A DNA stretch of 64,000 bases from Yamagishiella unicocca (Eukaryota > Chlorophyta > Chlorophyceae > Chlamydomonadales > Volvocaceae), in contig BDSL01000047.1 in NCBI GenBank assembly GCA_003116995.1, positions 1 through 64,000 on the forward strand. Reading direction: 5' to 3'. Below the pieces are notes generated by a model. It made no database searches and was not told the DNA's origin. It saw only the letters and a list, made by a program, of their open reading frames with translations. A program made the translations under genes and the position numbers. Below, in pieces: positions 22,201-33,746 of the stretch (the stretch's first letter is position 1; each line of letters begins with the position of its first letter).

Positions 22201-23996
22201 CCCCATGGCGGCGCGGCGCGGCTTCGGCCTCCTCTCCTGGACGACCGCGGACCTTCTCTGGTAATGACCGGCTTCCTCACGCATCTGGTCGGTATTCGGG
22301 CGGGTCGGGACTGGGACTCCGACTAGGACTGGGACTGGGACCGGACCGCGATGTCCGCTCTCCCATAGCGCACCAACTCCCACAGTTCTCCTGCTAGCGC
22401 CCAAAACCGGTTCTGCGAAAAGTTTCCGTGCGTCGCGCGGGGTCCTCGCTTCCTTTCGTCTCGCCGTAGCCGATATAGCTTAGCCGCCAAAGGTCATATT
22501 ACGACCTTCGGCTTTCGTATCCCCAACCCAGTTCTCCCGCATGCATCTCAAAACTTCTGTTTTAAACGATTTTTTCCGGACATCCACGGGTTTCCCTCGA
22601 ACCCACCCTTTCGCGCCAACAGCAAACACCGCCACCTCGTCCCGACACGAACTCACGTGGGCGGGCCAGCGGGCGCTACTCAGTCCCTGCGGGGTGATGA
22701 GCCAGCGGCCGCGCTTCCCCGGGGAGCCGCCGCCCAGCGACACACCGTGCGGGGAGCTGGGGTCGGCCTCGAGCACGTGTCGCCCGTCGTGGGGCCTGGA
22801 GGTGGTGGTGGTGGTGGGAGGAGGGAGGGAGAGGGAGACCCCGGCAACGTGGCAGGACGGTGTGTCGTTTGGCGCGACCGTTGCTTTGGGCAAGAAAATA
22901 TCAATCTGATTCGGGTCACCTGATCGCTGCACACGCCTCTGCCTCCGCGAAGGAACCAAGGATGTAAGGGACCACCCCCTAAATTCATTACAGTGCACCG
23001 CCGTGTAAGCCAAGTATGCCACCTAGCGCCGGTCTTGAAGGCGGCCGCCGACCCCGGCCCACGTCACGGCACATCAGCCTGGGCGGGCGTGGCTTCGAAG
23101 GCCGCTGGGCCCCCTCTCCCTCGCCGTTGACTCACCCGAGCAGCTCAAACACCACTTGCTGCTTGCTCCGCCGCACCAGCCACACGCTTTTGGACTCCAA
23201 CGGCGATGACGGGACCGCATCTGGAGGGGCATGAGGGCGGAGAAGGGGGGTGTGGGCAGGGGGAGTGACGGGCAGGGGTCGAGGCGAAGAGGAGGAGACG
23301 CTATGTACCCACGCGCGGGCCGGGGCCGCCTGCACCGCGCTTGCGGCCCCCCCCCCTCGACCCTATCCTACGCTCACTCGCCCTTCCCCACGCCGACCTG
23401 CTGCCGATGCCAAGGGTGCAGATCCGCGCCTTATTCAACTACATGGGCTCGTGACCGCGTGAGCTACAGCATCGTGTGCGGCGACTTTGGTTGTGGCTTT
23501 TGACCGGTATTGACCGGGGGGTGGACCACTCCGCTAGCGTGAGCTACAGCCTACGCCACGGACAGGCCGTGCCTAGCGACGTCGTCAGGCATTCCCACAC
23601 CGGATGCGTCGTGAGCCTACCTGGCTTGCCCTTCGTTAGCTGCAGCGGCTGCAGCGCGACTCGCCGGCCCGTGGGCACTAGGGCTGTTAGCACGCTGCCG
23701 TCTGACCGGAGATAAACGAACTCGCCGTCGGCCAGCAGTTCCACTTCGGAGTACGCGTTGACTCCGGAGTGCTCGGCAATTGGTGCTCCGCTCCGCCCGA
23801 CGCCGCTACGAGCGAGCCACTGCGTCGCACTCCGTTCAAGATCGGCATCTTTGGAGCCATGTTGAGCAGCATCGTCGGGTTCAAGGGCTCCGTGGAGCCC
23901 CTTGGGAGGGGGCTTGACTGTTTTCTCACGGCGTTGAACCAGCCAAGCCAACCCTACACCGAGCGTCACCAAGTGAAGGGGCAGAAGCGCCTGCAT
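13270..23996 (-). CDS. Large coiled-coil protein with N-terminal membrane anchor, 14 exons
   Basis: Exons: 23621-23996, 23136-23220, 22657-22795, 21291-21392, 20760-20855, 20008-20118, 19241-19347, 18507-18585, about 18206-18310, 17729-17818, 17097-17396, 16115-16601, 14772-15687 and 13270-14536. Every junction agrees in phase except the weak donor of exon 9, which is unsure. The product is about 1,417 residues. Residues 2-21 are hydrophobic (MQALLPLHLVTLGVGLAWLV) and look like a signal anchor. Exons 4-10 encode successive heptad-like helices such as LREEEGERAQAEVEKRQLEA and ELRTLQQELQIAREANEGL. Exon 12 has a GGGS run, exon 13 a Gln-rich stretch and a basic GQKRRK, and the protein ends in EEEDDDDDE. 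The architecture suggests a membrane-tethered scaffold or golgin-like tether, but I recognise no family. It is head-to-head with the peroxiredoxin gene, 670 bp away. Confidence 0.75.
16314..16385 (-). repeat. 12-bp in-frame repeat in exon 12
   Basis: Four copies of CCTCCGCTGCCG encode a GGGS linker. Length is a multiple of three, so copy-number changes keep the frame. Confidence 0.85.
16804..16863 (+). repeat. 16-bp minisatellite carrying four CACGTG/ACGCGT sites
   Basis: Units of GCACGTGACGCGTAAA start at 16804, 16820, 16836 and 16852, inside an intron of the coiled-coil gene. Each unit contains the palindrome CACGTG (G-box/E-box core) and ACGCGT. Confidence 0.9.
16995..17078 (-). repeat. 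Dispersed intronic element, copy a
   Basis: Minus-strand copy of the roughly 120-bp family. Shared words on its strand are TTTCGAGGAAG, CCCGTGGATGCGAG, ACCGTTTAGGACAG and GAGATGCATGC. It lies in an intron of the coiled-coil gene. Confidence 0.75.
17822..17925 (+). repeat. Dispersed intronic element, copy b
   Basis: Shares GAGGAAGACCCGTGGATG, AAAAACCGTCTAG and TTTTGAGATGCATGC with the other copies, then GGAGAACTGGGTTGAGGATAC. It lies in an intron of the coiled-coil gene, opposite to transcription. Confidence 0.8.
18168..18223 (+). repeat. 28-bp direct duplication near exon 9
   Basis: Two 28-bp units beginning GTGTACGGACCGGGAGTGGG (second unit GTGTATGG). They sit at the uncertain donor end of exon 9 of the coiled-coil gene. 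Confidence 0.8.
18617..18755 (+). repeat. 16-bp minisatellite
   Basis: About eight imperfect units of GGTGCGGATCTGG or GGTATACGGATCTGG type in an intron of the coiled-coil gene. Confidence 0.85.
22488..22610 (-). repeat. Dispersed intronic element, copy c, with hairpin
   Basis: Minus-strand copy with the same words as copies a and b, extending through GGAGAACTGGGTTGGGGATAC to a hairpin at 22488-22510: arms CAAAGGTC and GACCTTCG, loop 7 nt, one mismatch. It lies in an intron of the coiled-coil gene. Confidence 0.85.
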
Positions 23997-24666
23997 GTCG
24001 TCTTTTCGGCGACTAGTATGTTTTGACGATGCTTGCAGCTGGTCAAGGGCTGCCAGCGCCTCTGAGTTTAAACTTTTTTGCGACGGACCGCTTGGACGTG
24101 GCCAACCATATTTATGACATTCGCCATGGTTCTTATTGGAGGGCAGGAGGAGCGATATGGCGACATCTCGTCGCCGATGCATTTGGACGTGCTAGGAAAG
24201 GCTGCATGCGCGCATGCAACATGGAAAGCTGGAAATGGTTCGCATTCCTGCACTGCATCTTTAACGATCGCTCCAAGATATACAATAGGGAATACGCTTT
24301 GCATTAGCATACAGTATCATAAAGCTGTCTCCACGTACCGGTAGCAACACCCTTTGCTGCAAGGACACCCTCCTCCCTACTCTTCACCAATATGCTCGCC
24401 AACGTCTGCAGGCAGCACTCAAGGTGGGTTGCGTCTGCCAGATGCTGGTCTTGCTGCAAAGCTGACGATGTCGTTCCGTCCATGAGGCCATTGGGCGAAA
24501 ACCTCGATTGAACTACCCCAAGTGTCCTTGTTAGTGAAAGTCGAAACGGTAACTGCTATCTAGACCAGGGACAAGCATCGTTGCAGCCTCGCGTCGGCTG
24601 ATAGGGCGGACTCCTACACCATCAGGCGTGCACCGCGCCATAGCTTTCGTGCGACAGCGTGAAGAT
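23997..24666. promoter_or_regulatory. Divergent intergenic region, coiled-coil gene / peroxiredoxin
   Basis: 670 bp separate the two divergent ATGs, so this must hold both 5'UTRs and promoters. It is more AT-rich than the genes. I see no confident core-promoter motif. Confidence 0.5.
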
Positions 24667-26781
24667 ATGTGTATGCCTATCATCTCATCTCTATGCGCAT
24701 CTCTGGATCCGAACCTGTGCTCTGCGACCCACAGGCTCGCTGTGCAGAGGTCTCGTCGGGCGGCCGTCCGGTTTAGCACGTCAAGCGCAAGCCGCACCAG
24801 CATGGTTACTCAGGCGATCGCAGTTGGTCAGAAGCTGCCCGAGGCCAAGTTCAAGTAAGCCTAAGCCGGGTGTTTGTTTGTTGGCAGCCGAGCGGCGCGT
24901 CTGTCGGAGGGCCTACCGGGCACACTGCTTCAGCTGTGAACCTCCTGTCCAGCATGCCTGTCCGCGAGGCAATGATAGCGGTGCTGCCCGATCGTGGTCT
25001 TCGTACATAGGCCACATGAGTAGGCGAAGCCCCCTTCCGAAGCCATCCTTCATCTTGTTATCCCGAGCTGCCATCCGCCGAACCATCGGGCATACCTTCT
25101 GTCAAATAATTTCCCACGCGCACCCCCGCGCCAGCATGTCACATTACCGGGTACTTAGCTACCCAAACTCGCGCTAGCAGCTCCACATCCGCCCAAACCC
25201 ACGGGGCCCAGCGACATGAAGCCTGCAGCAGCAGTATTCGCGTGCATCGTGCGGAGCCTAGGCCATGTGTTCGTGCGCGGCATATCGCCGCTGCCTCAGT
25301 CCCTGTTGGTCCACTCCCCTTCACTACCTAGACCGCAACCTGCTGGGCCAAAGGGCGTGCAAAACCCACAACCCTCGCAAACCCATAACCCTCGCAAACC
25401 CACAACCCTTGCAAACCCCAACAACATGAGCTCCCGCCCGCGCCTTCTTTCTTGCACCGAACCGACTGCAACCCCGCCCACCCACTCCCGGCCCCTTGCT
25501 GCCGCACCCAGGTACTTTGATGGCGAGGGTCAGATGCGTGACGTGACGGTGGAGGAGCTCTGTAAAGGCAAGAAGGTGGTGCTGTTCGCCGTGCCCGGCG
25601 CCTTCACCCCCACCTGCTCGCTCAAGCACGTGCCGGGCTTCGTGGACAAGGCCGATGAGCTCAAGACCAAGGTGGGTGGGTCTTCGGAAGGGGGCCCAGT
25701 GCGGGGACCGCGGTGTGATAGTAGGTTTGGGGATTCAGGAGGCGGACGGGGATGCTGCGCCCGCGCGGATTGTTGGCCCCCAACTGTATACCGTCCGCCT
25801 CTGGCAGCAGGATGTGCGTGCCTGGGGCGCAGCCCCAGGCCCCCCTGAGACTGCTGTGGAGCAGGGATGTTGGAACCCTGGCGCCGCGACCGCGAGCTCT
25901 CCCCCATCCCAAAACAGGACACAGGTTGAAATCCACATTGTACCCATCGCCGAATGCCCCTGCTGAGAAGTGCCCGTCCTGCTGCGCTGCGCCGTGCTGT
26001 GTGCTGTGCTGCGCCGTGCTGTGCGCTCTGCTGGTGACAGGGCGTGGACACGATCGCCTGCGTGTCCGTGAACGACGCGTTCGTGATGGCCGCCTGGGGC
26101 AAGGACCTCAAGGCCGGTGACAAGGTGCTCATGCTGGCTGACGGCAACGGCCAGTTCACCAAGGCTCTGGGCGTGGAGCTGGACCTGGTGGATAAGGGCC
26201 TGGGGCTGCGCTCGCGCCGCTACTCCATGTACGTGGAGGATATGGTGGTCAAGGTAAGCGGCGGGGATGGGAAAGGGATGCGGATGGCGTAGGGTTGCGG
26301 GACGGGTGCGCAAGGCGACGGGTAAATAGCGGGATGCAACGCAGAGCAGTGGAGCCAGGAAAAACAGGCGAGGAAGCTCATGGGGCGGGGGCACCGGTGT
26401 GGTTGGTCAGTTCGTTAGGCTTTGCTTCTGAGAGGAGGCCGTGATGGGAGGCATGGCGGTGGGCCGCGGCAGGTGGGTCCCGCGGCGGGCAGTGCGAGGG
26501 CGCACCCATGGTGGGGCGGAGGGTTGTTTGGCGCCATGTTCTGATGCCATGCGGGCTGCCGCCTCGACCACTGCGTGCGCACCTCGCTTACCGCATACGC
26601 CGCAGCTGCTGCCTTTACCGCCGTCGCAACGTGGGTGCTGCCACATGCCCTCGGTGGCGCTCCTGCCTTCCTGAGCTCCCTTGCCTGTCCCGGCCCGCCC
26701 TGTCCGCAGGTGCTGAACCTGGAGGAGGGCGGCGCCTTCACCGTGTCCTCCGCCGACGACATGCTGGCAGCCATGCCATGA
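24667..26781 (+). CDS. Type II peroxiredoxin, probably plastid-targeted
   Basis: Exons 24667-24854, 25512-25671, 26041-26253 and 26710-26781 join in phase to 210 residues. The enzyme reduces hydrogen peroxide and alkyl hydroperoxides using thioredoxin or glutaredoxin. The peroxidatic Cys98 lies in PGAFTPTCS and the resolving Cys123 in [12 protein letters not shown]; their spacing of 25 residues is that of the PRXII/PRX5 class. The first 45 residues are rich in Arg and Ser with few acids ([18 protein letters not shown]), like a transit peptide. ATG 24667 was chosen because it includes this leader; ATG 24673 is also possible, and Met46 ([10 protein letters not shown]) could start a cytosolic form. 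The C-terminus [19 protein letters not shown] is typical. Plastid versus mitochondrial targeting is inferred only. Confidence 0.92.
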
Positions 26782-28404
26782 GCGGCGGGTGGTGGTGCGG
26801 AAACGAGGGGGGGACGGGCGGGACAGCGCCCCTCTCGCGGGGGGCAGGGAGGAGGCGGTGGGTGAGAAGCTTCTAGCGACTGGAAGGCGGGCTCTGGTCC
26901 GCCCGGCCAACGCGTTCTGCGCTTGCCGGCGGCTGCAGTAGCAGTCGGGTGCCAGTGGGGGCTTGGCCTCAGCGCCTACCGTGGACGGCGGGGTGAGCAC
27001 GTGCGTGAGTGGCGGCGATTGCCGTCGCTGGCTGTAGCTGCCACCTGCAGCTGTGAAACTGGCAGTAGCGGGTGGGCCGCTGCGACTCGCGCCCGGTGTG
27101 AGCTCCGTCCCACGCCTGCGGTGGATGCGTACACGCTACAGCGGAGCAGCACCTTCCAGAAGCAAAGCGCCCGCGATGGGATTGCCCGCGCGGACGGCGT
27201 TGTACGGGGGTCGTGGGATTACCCGCCCTGGTGGAGTTGTACGGCCTTACCTTCCTGGCGACGGTCACTCACTGGGTCGCTGTGAAGGACGCGGGAAGAG
27301 TGGGGCCGGTTGGTTTGCGGTGAGGGGTAGCGCTCTCTGTAATGCTGGTGGGTAATGCTGGATGTTGGTAGGTTCCCTCATGTTTGCTTCCCTAGGGGCG
27401 GCGCTCTCTCCACCTCTGCCTTCTCCCTCTTATACGTTGCTTTGATAGAGCCCTGTGGAGGTGCGGACACGTGGGTTGAGGCGCATCGTCGTTATTCGCC
27501 CGCGGTGGCGATTTGACGGGGGGGGGGGCGGTTGAGAACGGCGGCTATGTACAGCGACATCGGCGTGTGAACTTAACGGCTCCGCTGCATCGTGTACTTT
27601 TTTTTGGTTGTCAAGTGCCCTTTTTGATGTTGTTAAGTGCCCCGTTGTGCACGTCCAGAATGAGGACTGGGACGCGACAGTGAGAAACAACTGGCAACGG
27701 GGGTTGGACGCAGCTGTAGAGCCTTACCACGCCGTGTGCGCCCGGCCCTTGTTACTACACCGGAGGTGGTACGTACGATCATTCACCTGCCCATATGAAA
27801 TATGAAGGGACGTGCAGCAGGCCCCGCAGGCCCCTCCCTCGCTCAACACGCCGCTGTCCCCACGCCTCAGCAGCTCGCAGGGTGCCACATGTGTCGCAAC
27901 AGGACTCGACCCTCGCACTCCTTTGCAGAGCGCGTCCCACCTGTAGTTGTTCGTCAAAGCTCAGAATGACTTGAAAGTAGGCGTCAAGCGATTCCAGAAC
28001 GCCATGGGGGAAATGAACCGTCGGCACCTGGCATTTATTTTATTTGGGCGTGGATGATGAGGGACCCATTGGGGTTCAGCTGGTGCTGCCCTGGGCTGCT
28101 GTCAGCGGTAACAGGCATGCGGGGTCACTCGCGTTATCCGTAACCCTGCGTGCCCGAATTGGGGCCATGTCGCGAGCTATCTAGCTGTCCCAACCATGCC
28201 TCGCATCCTACCCCACAAGTCCGCCGCCGCCCGGACAGAGGGCTGCAAAAGCCGACAGTGAGCCGACCGCAAGCCGACCCACTGGACCCCTCGCCTGAGT
28301 TCGTACGACGTGCATCCGGGCGCAATCACTTCCTGATGGGCATGCTAAATACGCGTAAGATGATCATGGCACCAAATGTAGGTTATGAATGTAGGTTATG
28401 AAGA
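26782..28404. other. 3'UTR of peroxiredoxin and intergenic region
   Basis: The left part is the peroxiredoxin 3'UTR up to about 27360. The rest shows no supported exon; a short minus-strand frame at 27950-28030 has no usable partner exon. The promoter of the transporter gene must lie at the right end. Confidence 0.5.
27338..27342 (+). terminator. TGTAA polyadenylation signal (peroxiredoxin)
   Basis: TGTAA 557 nt after the stop codon, a normal 3'UTR length for volvocine genes. Confidence 0.55.
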
Positions 28405-31400
28405 ATGCGGTCGCCTTCAACGCGGCGTCGGATCACGGCCGATGGAACGCCGCGAAAGGCCGAGACAGGCGCGCAGGATGAGCTTGTAATGCAGCAAGCC
28501 GAAGAGACTGTCAAATGGAGCCTCCCAGCCGAGGCGTATGGTGCCGGGTACCTGATGACCGGCACCACGCTTGCAGTCCTAGGCCAGCTGGTCACGGACC
28601 AGGTAAATATCATCCTTCCGTCAGGAACAAATAAATTTTAATAATAACGCTTCAAAGGAAAAGGGTTAGGAGTAGGGCTTTCCTTTCCGTCGCTGCGTGG
28701 GAGCTGTCAACGGTTTGAAGGACGCACACGGAACTGTTGGCTTCCGCTGAGCCCAGCCAAAGCCAACAGGACCTACGGATGCTCGGACCGCACCGTAGCA
28801 CCTACGCCTCTCGAAGCTCCACTCCATCCACAGAACCACCCAGCCCGCCCTCACCAGCGCCGCCAACGCAGCGTCGTACCGGTGTACCCATCCCGGTCCC
28901 CCCCCCAAACCTCCACTCGCCGCCAACTGCTGCTGCGCACCTCCTCCGCTACCTACCGCCCACCTCAACCTCCGCTCGACGACCATCACACACAGAGCCA
29001 CGCTCTCCCTTCCTCCCACCCCACTGTCCCATGGGTCTGTCCCGTGCAGGGTGCCGTGGACCCCTCCACCCAGCTGGTGGCCTGGACCAAGTACTGCTGC
29101 ACCTTTGTGCTGTCGCTGGCGCTGCAGCTGCTGGCTGGCAGCCGGGGAGCCGGCAGCCCGGGGCCGGCGGCAGGCGGCTCGGACAGCAGCAGTGCCCGCA
29201 AGGCGGCGTGGCTCACTGCGGCTGTGGGGTAGGCAGGGGGGCGCGGAGGTAGTAGTAACTGTTGCATTGGGCCCCGGACCGTGAGGAGGTGATGCAGCGT
29301 GTGGACCGAGTCCAGTTGGTTTCGCGTGCTGCGGACGTGTCCGCGTGGACGGCCAGGGAGCCCGGGTCCCCCTTGCATTGACCCCGTCACCACGGTAACG
29401 GTAACGGGCTTCGAAAAGTCTCGCTCTAGCGTGTCTAGTCACCACGCCAAGTTCTCCACCATGTTCCCCTGAACGCGCTATCAAACACGTTTGGCTACAC
29501 AGTTTCAGGGTTCTTTATGGCTCTTCTAGGCATACCGGTAGCAGCCGGGGGCGGAACTCGGCCCCAACCAAGTACTCCAGCATGCGATCCCGAACAAATG
29601 TCCCAAACGTTCCTAAGCATCAGCTGTACTTAATTCCTTAAGTGACCACCTACGGGTTTCCTCTCCACCCCTGTGTTAGCCCCACGGTTCCCCACCCACT
29701 CCATCCAACCCAACTCAACAGCCCGGCCTTGCCGGTGTTTGGTCTATCCGTACTTCAACTGCGCCGATTCAGCTTCCGAGCTGAACTGCTCAACTCCCCG
29801 TGTGCTGACCTGACCTAGACACCCATCCCGTTCCAACCGCCGACACGCCGTACAGGTTGTTGGACACGATGTCGTACGGTCTCAACTGCCTAGGATTCGC
29901 GTTGTGCGGCTCGTCGTTGAGCATGTGAGGAAGGGCCGCCGGCTTACGAGGTCCGGCGGAGGTTTCATGTTTCCATGGATAAGGCGGACGAGGGGGGGGG
30001 GAACCGGCGACGGAATATCAACGACGCCGCAGCAGTAGACAGAAACATTTAGGGTTTACACCAGGGGTGGCGAAGGAGCCCGTGGGGCTAGCGTCGAAGC
30101 ACTTGAGGGTTAACAGCTAGGGTGGCGAGGGGAACCGTGGGGCACCGTCGAGACACGCATTGGCTCACGAAGACCGTGGGGAGCGGTGACTTGGTGTGCT
30201 CGGGGTTTAGTGTCCCGGTAGTAGTGGCGCCCTGACCTGACACGAACTGGCCTCATCCTAGCCTCAACTGAACCCAGCAATCCTCAGCTCAGCTCAGCCC
30301 AGCGCAGCCCAGCGCAGCGCAGCGCAGCGCAGCTCAACTGACCTCAGATCAACTGAACCCAGTTCAGCTTAACTCACTTGTACTGTTGTACCTGATCTCA
30401 CCCCCAACGGTGCCTGCAGGGTGGTGTTCGCCGCCAGCGGGCAGGTCTTCACGGCCGTGACGCGAAGGGTGCTGCTCGGGAAGACCATGACCAGGGGGCA
30501 GACCCTGGGGGTGAGGCGTGAGGGGTGCACCGCTTCAGGCGTTACTTATCGTACCCGGGAGGAGGCTTCTAGGATGCCAGGCTGTTAGGTTAGCATGCCA
30601 ACCGAATACCAGCCGGGTTCACTCCTTCCTTCCGCCTTAACCGTTTACCGTTTACGTGTCAATACACGAGCAAAACAAAAAGTGCCCTGCTGCTTTACAC
30701 TCACCAGCATAGCTGGGATTTGATCTCCTCTTTTTGTTTTTGTTGTTCCTGAATGATACCGGCGTAACCGCCAGAATGCCGGTCGTCACTGCCGCGGGCC
30801 TGGTGTTTCGTGGTCCCTCTCCACTGCCGCTCTCCCCCGTCGGTCGCGAGCCAGCTTGCCATGAGCTCATGACCGTCACCATCAACCCCTCACATTGCAA
30901 ATGGGCTTCCTCTCACACCCCTCACATTGCCCTTCCCGCGCCCCGCGTTGGCGTATCCTTGTACGTGTCCTCATGGCCGACAAGGTGTGCCTAGTGGTCG
31001 TGGGGCTGGTTGTGCGCTCAGCTGGCAGGATCAGGGGGGCCCTGGCGGCGGCGGCGGCGGCAGCGGCGGCGGGTCACGGCACCGCCACGGACGGCCGATC
31101 CCCCCCCGCGCCGGCGGCGGCGGCAGCGGCAGTAGCAGCGGCGGCGGTGGCGGACGGAGACATGGCACTAGGCGTGGGACTCATCGTGGCATCGGCGTTC
31201 GGCTACAGCCTCCTGGGCTGCTTGTACGAGTGGCTGAGTGCCGTACGCGGTCCGGCAATGTCACACACCCAGGTGCGGTTCGCGTCGCCGTCCTGCGGCG
31301 GCGGCGGCTGGTGCTTTCTGCCGTGCCGCCGCCGCCATCGCGGTTTCTGTTTGACGGTTGCCAAGCTTCGTATGCCATACAACAATTACCGCGGCGGTTG

Positions 31401-33746
31401 TGGTGGTTTGCGGTGCTTGTCGGCGATCTTCCTCAGGCCCATGCGTTGCACCCGGTTACATCTTCCGCCAGCCGCGGCCCCCGTCTGCCGCCCCGCCCCC
31501 GGGAGCTCTGCACCACGGGTTCGCTCCATTGCGCCGCCACCTGCCCACCGCCGTACCCTCCAGCGCATCTCCCCCTCGAACTCAACATCAGCGTCCCTCG
31601 CTCACACGTTATACCATCGCAAATTCGTTGTAATGAACACCCAACAGTTAGTTTCTAGTCGCCTTCACATGTGTACACTGCCCCCATCGAATGCGACAAA
31701 CCCCTCACGGCCTTCCTCCCCGAGCAACCAGCACGGCCCCGCACCCCCTGCTTCCCCCGCGCCGTACAGCACCGCATCTCGCATCACCGCATCCCATTCC
31801 GCGCACCCCGCCTCTCCATCTTCTGCGTTGCACGTCACCGCACTTTTTATATTTCTTTTCTTTTCCTTTCAGCAGCAGATGACGGGCCGACTTCACGGGT
31901 TCCTCGATAGATAGTCAATCCAAGTGCTCCAGCATGCGCCCACAAAATAGATGTCCGAAGACAATTCGCCAGCTATCCTATCCATGTCGACGCGTAACCG
32001 GTTTTTATGCCACTCCCCCATGCCACCCATGCCACCCATGCACCCAGGTGGCCACCACCACCTCCTTCATCGGCCTGCTGGCCACCTCGGCCTTCCAGCT
32101 GGCCTACACGCGGCCCCGCTGGCAGCTGCTGGTGGCAGACAGGATGGTGGAGCGGGGCCTGGGGTGGTGGCAGGTCGTGCGGTTGTACGGCGTGTTCGGT
32201 GGTGAGTGTGTGTGTGTGGGGGGGGGGGGGTGCAAGGAAGACCGCGTACGAAAGAAAACCCGCTTGGGTGCGTGTGGGTGTGTGGGTGTAGGGGGAATGA
32301 GGTGGGCGTGAAGAACGCGGCACACTGGTGGGGCTGGGGGCGGGCGGTGAGGGGGCCACACCAGTCGCGCTAACAGGACGAAGCAGGAAGGGGCAGAGGG
32401 TGAGTGGGTGGGTGGGTGCATGGGCGAGCATGTCGGTAGCGGAGGGGAAGGGCGCCTGAGCGCTGCATAATGGAACGCGGTCGGTCTGGAGGGCGTGTAG
32501 GATATATAGGGGTCAGCGCCGCCTTTAAGGATAGTACTACCCCCGGCCCCCCCCATGGTCCAACCCTACGTACGGTGTCGCTCCAGCCTCGTACGGTGTC
32601 CAACCCCTTGCCCCCACTCAAGCCCCCCCTCCCCTGTGACCCATGGGTCCGCAGCGCTCTTCACGGTCCACGGGCTGGTGCAGGGTGTCGTACTGCAGCG
32701 CTCCGGAGCCACGGCGGTTGGGATCATCAGCGCGCTGCGTGCCTCCGCGGTGGCGGTTGCCAGCGGTGTTCTGTTCTGCCGCCCGGGCGCCCCGCAGCAG
32801 TGCCTCACGCCCGCCACCGCTGCCTCAGCCGCGGTGGTGACGGGCGGCGCACTCATGTGGACGATGACGGGTGAGGGCGTCCGTGGGGTGGGGTTTCGAG
32901 GAAGACCCGTGGATGCGAGAAAACACCGTTTAGAACAGGCGTTTTTTTATGCATGCGGGAGAACTGGGGTGAGGATACAAAAGACGAAGGTCATATGTCG
33001 ACCTTCGTGGGGTGGGGTTATAATTGAAGAACCGGTAACTCGACGTGGGGTGGGGTGGGGGGGTGCGGATTGCGGACACCGGCGGCGAAGGGGGGGGGCC
33101 TACGGCGCCAAGGACGTGCTTGGTGGGGCACTGGCAGTGTGACGATGGCTGACGGGGTCCGATGACGGGCAGCTTGCACGTGTGCTGTGGTCGGGTGTTC
33201 GAACCCGGCAACTGGCGCCGATCTAGTTCGGTTGCGGGCATCTTGGGTCTTACCGGAGCGCAAGCGGCCCCCTCGCGCAGACTCCATCCACATCGCCAGA
33301 GGGTCAAGGGGAACCTCACGCGCCGCTGGTGCCTCAACGGGGCCCCGCCTAGTGCATGGTTTCGGAGCAAGGCAGCGCCGGCTGAGCAGTGCGGTGTAGG
33401 GGAGGCACGGCGGCCGCAAACCAGCTACTGCCGGGGCCCCCACAGCGGCCTCCAGGCGGGGCGGTGTGTCAGGCGGCGAGCAAGTCAAGCCCACCCAACA
33501 CCCTGGGCAGCAACGGGCCCTTGCCCTGGCCCTTCTCCTCCCTCCCCCCACGACCGCCGCAAACCCACAGGCTTTCCTTAGCCCACCGCCACCAACAACT
33601 ATCCTCTCCGCTGCTTCCCCCCGTGCTTCCCGCCAGGGCTACGCAAGGCGGCAGCCCCCGCCGCACAGCCGCAGAGCCACGATTTGGCGTCCCCCCGCCT
33701 GCCGCCGCCCGACCTCGCGGATAACAAGTTCGGGAAGCACAGCTGA
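28405..33746 (+). CDS. Multi-pass transporter of DMT / nucleotide-sugar type, 7 exons
   Basis: Exons 28405-28602, 29050-29228, 30420-30510, 30985-31272, 32048-32201, 32655-32870 and 33637-33746 join in phase to 411 residues. The acceptor of exon 4 (CGACAAG) is weak. Hydrophobic segments follow one another: GYLMTGTTLAVLGQLV, FVLSLALQLLAG, AAWLTAAVGVVFAASG, VCLVVVGLVV, LGVGLIVASAFGYSLLGCLY, FIGLLATSAFQLAY, LFTVHGLVQGVVLQ, and IISALRASAVAVASGVLF. The order of helices, the mid-protein serine/glycine helix followed by LYEWL, and the late helix with a small-residue-rich ISALRASAVAVASG resemble nucleotide-sugar transporters of the Golgi or ER. An Ala/Gly-rich loop lies in exon 4 and a short hydrophilic tail ends in KFGKHS. 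Substrate cannot be read from the sequence; another drug/metabolite transporter is possible. Confidence 0.7.
30285..30346 (+). repeat. (CAGCG)n-type simple repeat in transporter intron
   Basis: CAGCTCAGCCCAGCGCAGCC, then four CAGCG units. It lies within the intron between exons 2 and 3. Confidence 0.8.
32886..33007 (+). repeat. Dispersed intronic element, copy d, with perfect hairpin
   Basis: The longest copy: GGGGTTTCGAGGAAGACCCG, then GTGGATGCGAGAAAACACCG, TTTAGAACAGG, TTATGCATGCGGGAGAACTG and GAGGATAC. It ends with arms CGAAGGTC (32985-32992) and GACCTTCG (33000-33007) around a 7-nt loop. It lies in the last intron of the transporter gene. Confidence 0.9.
33014..33045 (+). repeat. 'Ccggtaactcgac' repeat word next to copy d
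   Basis: AAGAACCGGTAACTCGACGT follows copy d directly. Related words occur at 20892-20935 (AAGAACCGTTTACTCGACGT) and twice at 56928-57045. Confidence 0.65.

Noticed and set aside
22517..22600. Small conserved peptide (PVDVRKK, MRENW) repeated in several frames
   Set aside because: Similar peptides at 17.8, 22.5, 32.9 and 54.8 kb come from the dispersed DNA element, in both orientations and inside introns, so it is not a coding exon.
28666..29484. 272-codon minus-strand frame
   Set aside because: Antisense to transporter exon 2 and its introns; no domain.
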